A stretch of DNA of 64,000 bases from Kiritimatiellia bacterium. Its GTDB lineage: Bacteria; Verrucomicrobiota; Kiritimatiellia; CAIVKH01. Shown here one piece after another: positions 62,690 through 64,000 of the stretch. The notes beneath the pieces are model-generated. The model was given only the letters and a program-made list of their open reading frames with translations, was not told the origin of the DNA and did no database searches. Numbering within the stretch: position 1 is the stretch's first letter; each line of letters starts with the position of its first letter. The position numbers and the translations under genes are program-made. Where the stretch lies: NCBI GenBank assembly GCA_025054615.1, contig JANWZO010000007.1, forward strand, positions 50,465 to 114,464, written 5' to 3'.

Positions 62690-63391
62690 ATGGCCAAGGA
62701 TCATCCCGGTTCGGCGCCGTCCTTTGACGGATTCGCTCGCCAGTACGATGAGGCCCTGCATCGCGGCTTGGTGCTATCCGGTGAAACCAAGGAGTTCTTT
62801 GCGCGCGAGCGGATACGCATACTCCGGAATGTTATGCAAGAGCGGGCGTTTTCGCCGCGCCGGATTCTGGACTTCGGTTGCGGTACGGGAGGATCCATTC
62901 GATACTTGTTGGAAATTCCCGGAGTGCAAAGCGTGACGGGGGTTGATGTTTCAGAGGCCTCCTTGTCAGTTGCGGCGGCGGTTCATCCGCATGTGCGTTT
63001 TTGCCCGCCGCATTCCCTGGCCGACGATGAGCAGTTCGACCTCATCTTCGCCAACGGAGTTTTCCACCACATCCAGCCCGGCGACCGGCCTTCAACCCTT
63101 GCATGGATCCGCAGACGACTGGCGCCGGGCGGCTGGTTCGTTCTTTGGGAAAATAATCCTTGGAACATCGGGACTCGATGGGTCATGAAACGGATCCCGT
63201 TCGACCGCGATGCGATTCCGCTCTATCCCCGGGCAACGCGTCGGATGTTGCGAGCCAACGGATTTCAGGTTGTCGATCAGTCGTTCTGGTTTATTTTTCC
63301 GGCTTGGCTGAAGTTTTTTCGCCCTTTGGAGCCTTGCCTCAGCCGCTGCGCTATGGGCGCCCAGTACCAAACAGTTTCCGTGGCGGCATAG
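62690..63391 (+). CDS. Class I SAM-dependent methyltransferase
   Basis: 233 residues from the ATG giving MAKDHPGSAPSFDGFARQYD. The SAM motif I is ILDFGCGTGGSIRYL, then VTGVDVSEASL, FDLIFANGVFHHI and WIRRRLAPGGWFVLWENNPWN, the usual methyltransf_11-type blocks. Substrate unknown; its place beside sugar transferases suggests a glycan or lipid carrier. Divergent from the GT2 gene. Confidence 0.88.
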   Translation: MAKDHPGSAPSFDGFARQYDEALHRGLVLSGETKEFFARERIRILRNVMQERAFSPRRILDFGCGTGGSIRYLLEIPGVQSVTGVDVSEASLSVAAAVHPHVRFCPPHSLADDEQFDLIFANGVFHHIQPGDRPSTLAWIRRRLAPGGWFVLWENNPWNIGTRWVMKRIPFDRDAIPLYPRATRRMLRANGFQVVDQSFWFIFPAWLKFFRPLEPCLSRCAMGAQYQTVSVAA

Positions 63392-63407
63392 ATCGACGGT
63401 TTCTCCG

Positions 63408-63442
63408 TTGACAGTATTCATTACGTTTAGTACGTTCTAAAC
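63408..63442 (+). promoter_or_regulatory. Promoter and inverted-repeat operator of the GbsR-type regulator
   Basis: TTGACA (63408-63413), 17 nt, TACGTT (63431-63436). The -10 is exactly the 6-nt spacer of the inverted repeat GTTTAG (63425-63430) / CTAAAC (63437-63442), which ends two bases before the start codon. This looks like autoregulation. Confidence 0.55.
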
Positions 63443-63444
63443 AA

Positions 63445-63936
63445 ATGAATCGCGGCGCAGGAGCCCCTCAGGCGGTAATGGAGCTCGTCGAGGCGGGCGG
63501 ACGGACGGCTCAGGCGTTCGGTTTTCCGAGGCTCATGGGCCAGTTATATATGTTGTTGTATCTTTCGCCGGAGCCGCGTTCGCTCGAGGATATTGCGAAA
63601 GCGCTGGGTGTGAGCAAGGCGAGTGTGAGCATCGCGGCACGCAATCTGGCCTTGTGGGGTGCCGTGCGCCGCGTATGGATAAAAGGCGATCGGCGCGACT
63701 TTTATGAGGCGGTCGTCGATGTCCGCGCCATTTTGAACGGCGGCGTCCTGCCTGCTGTGACGAAAAAATTGGAATCGGCTCGACTCCAAATCCAAAGATG
63801 TCTCGAATTGGTAGAGACGGACGGCGGCGATCCGAACACAAAACGGTTCCTGCGTGACCGCCTGAATTTGGCCGAGCAACGGCGTCGGCGGGTAGCTAGC
63901 CTCATCGACCACCCTCTGCTTCGGCAGATCCTCTGA
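63445..63936 (+). CDS. GbsR/MarR-family transcriptional regulator
   Basis: 163 residues. A winged-helix domain occupies about 20-90 (FPRLMGQLYMLLYLSPEPRSLEDIAKALGVSKASVSIAARNLALWGAVRRVWIKGDRRDFYEAV), matching the GbsR branch of MarR proteins, where LGVSKASVS is the recognition helix. The C-terminal half is helical and probably dimerises. Targets may include itself (inverted repeat just upstream) and nearby envelope glycan genes. I see nothing in the last 64 nt of the window. Confidence 0.85.
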   Translation: MNRGAGAPQAVMELVEAGGRTAQAFGFPRLMGQLYMLLYLSPEPRSLEDIAKALGVSKASVSIAARNLALWGAVRRVWIKGDRRDFYEAVVDVRAILNGGVLPAVTKKLESARLQIQRCLELVETDGGDPNTKRFLRDRLNLAEQRRRRVASLIDHPLLRQIL

Positions 63937-64000
63937 GGGACGGCAGCCCCTTATGGGGCGAACCATAGTTCAGTTGATGGCTTCGATTCCCGTGTTGGGA

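Noticed and set aside
63960..64000. tRNA-like T-arm near the window end
   Set aside because: Only a loose resemblance (TTCGATTCCC); no acceptor stem or anticodon arm can be drawn.

Overview
The window is 64 kb of GC-rich bacterial chromosome, gene-dense and with mostly ordinary housekeeping and cell-surface content. LpxI and LpxB (lipid A), a BamE-like lipoprotein, a lipocalin-type lipoprotein and a Wza/Wzc-type capsule export system show a Gram-negative envelope. Many starts lack a good Shine-Dalgarno sequence. Two intergenic regions carry arrays of the palindrome TTTCCAT-NNN-ATGGAAA. From memory I associate such arrays with Kiritimatiellota and nearby PVC lineages, so I lean to a Kiritimatiellota or Verrucomicrobiota bacterium. 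That is an inference; there is no rRNA gene here. I saw no tRNA, rRNA, CRISPR, insertion sequence or prophage.

Layout. 0-6.3 kb: a tight minus-strand operon (class I amidotransferase, iron alcohol dehydrogenase, aldehyde dehydrogenase, glutamine-synthetase-like ligase), divergent from L-serine dehydratase. Together these look like a gamma-glutamyl route for an amino alcohol, most simply ethanolamine, ending in glycine/serine and pyruvate. 6.3-15 kb: minus-strand aguB-aguA (agmatine to putrescine), an NHL-propeller membrane protein and two large GT-C-like membrane proteins with C-terminal beta-sandwich regions. 15-18.8 kb: an L,D-transpeptidase, an orphan UgpC/MsmX-type ATPase, a protein with two degenerate GGDEF domains, and pdxJ. 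18.8-27.5 kb: a six-gene minus-strand operon of a DegP-like protease, Gld-type ABC ATPase, permease and GldG-like protein, a DUF4340 protein and an AsmA-like protein. 27.7-31 kb: an outer-membrane-like protein, DUF2851 and a lipocalin.

31-35.4 kb: lpxI, a Gfo/Idh oxidoreductase and lpxB in one operon, converging on an ATP-cone/uridine-kinase-like fusion. 35.5-39.1 kb: smc. 39.2-47.8 kb: an M20 peptidase, a GT-C transferase, a GT2 transferase, a flippase, a UvrD-type helicase and comM. 48-50.7 kb: a beta-propeller protein and an unknown membrane-anchored protein. 51-59.8 kb: an exopolysaccharide operon (beta-barrel, Wza, Wzc, WcaJ-type initiating transferase, NusG paralog, FkbM methyltransferase, GT2). 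59.7-63.9 kb: a GT-C and a GT2 gene on the minus strand, a divergent methyltransferase, and a GbsR/MarR-type regulator whose start is preceded by a clean inverted repeat.

The items most worth following are the gamma-glutamyl amino-alcohol operon with serine dehydratase, the palindrome arrays set on a roughly 16-bp lattice, the ATP-cone kinase fusion, and the tandem degenerate GGDEF protein. All functional calls rest on reading the sequence; no database search was possible.
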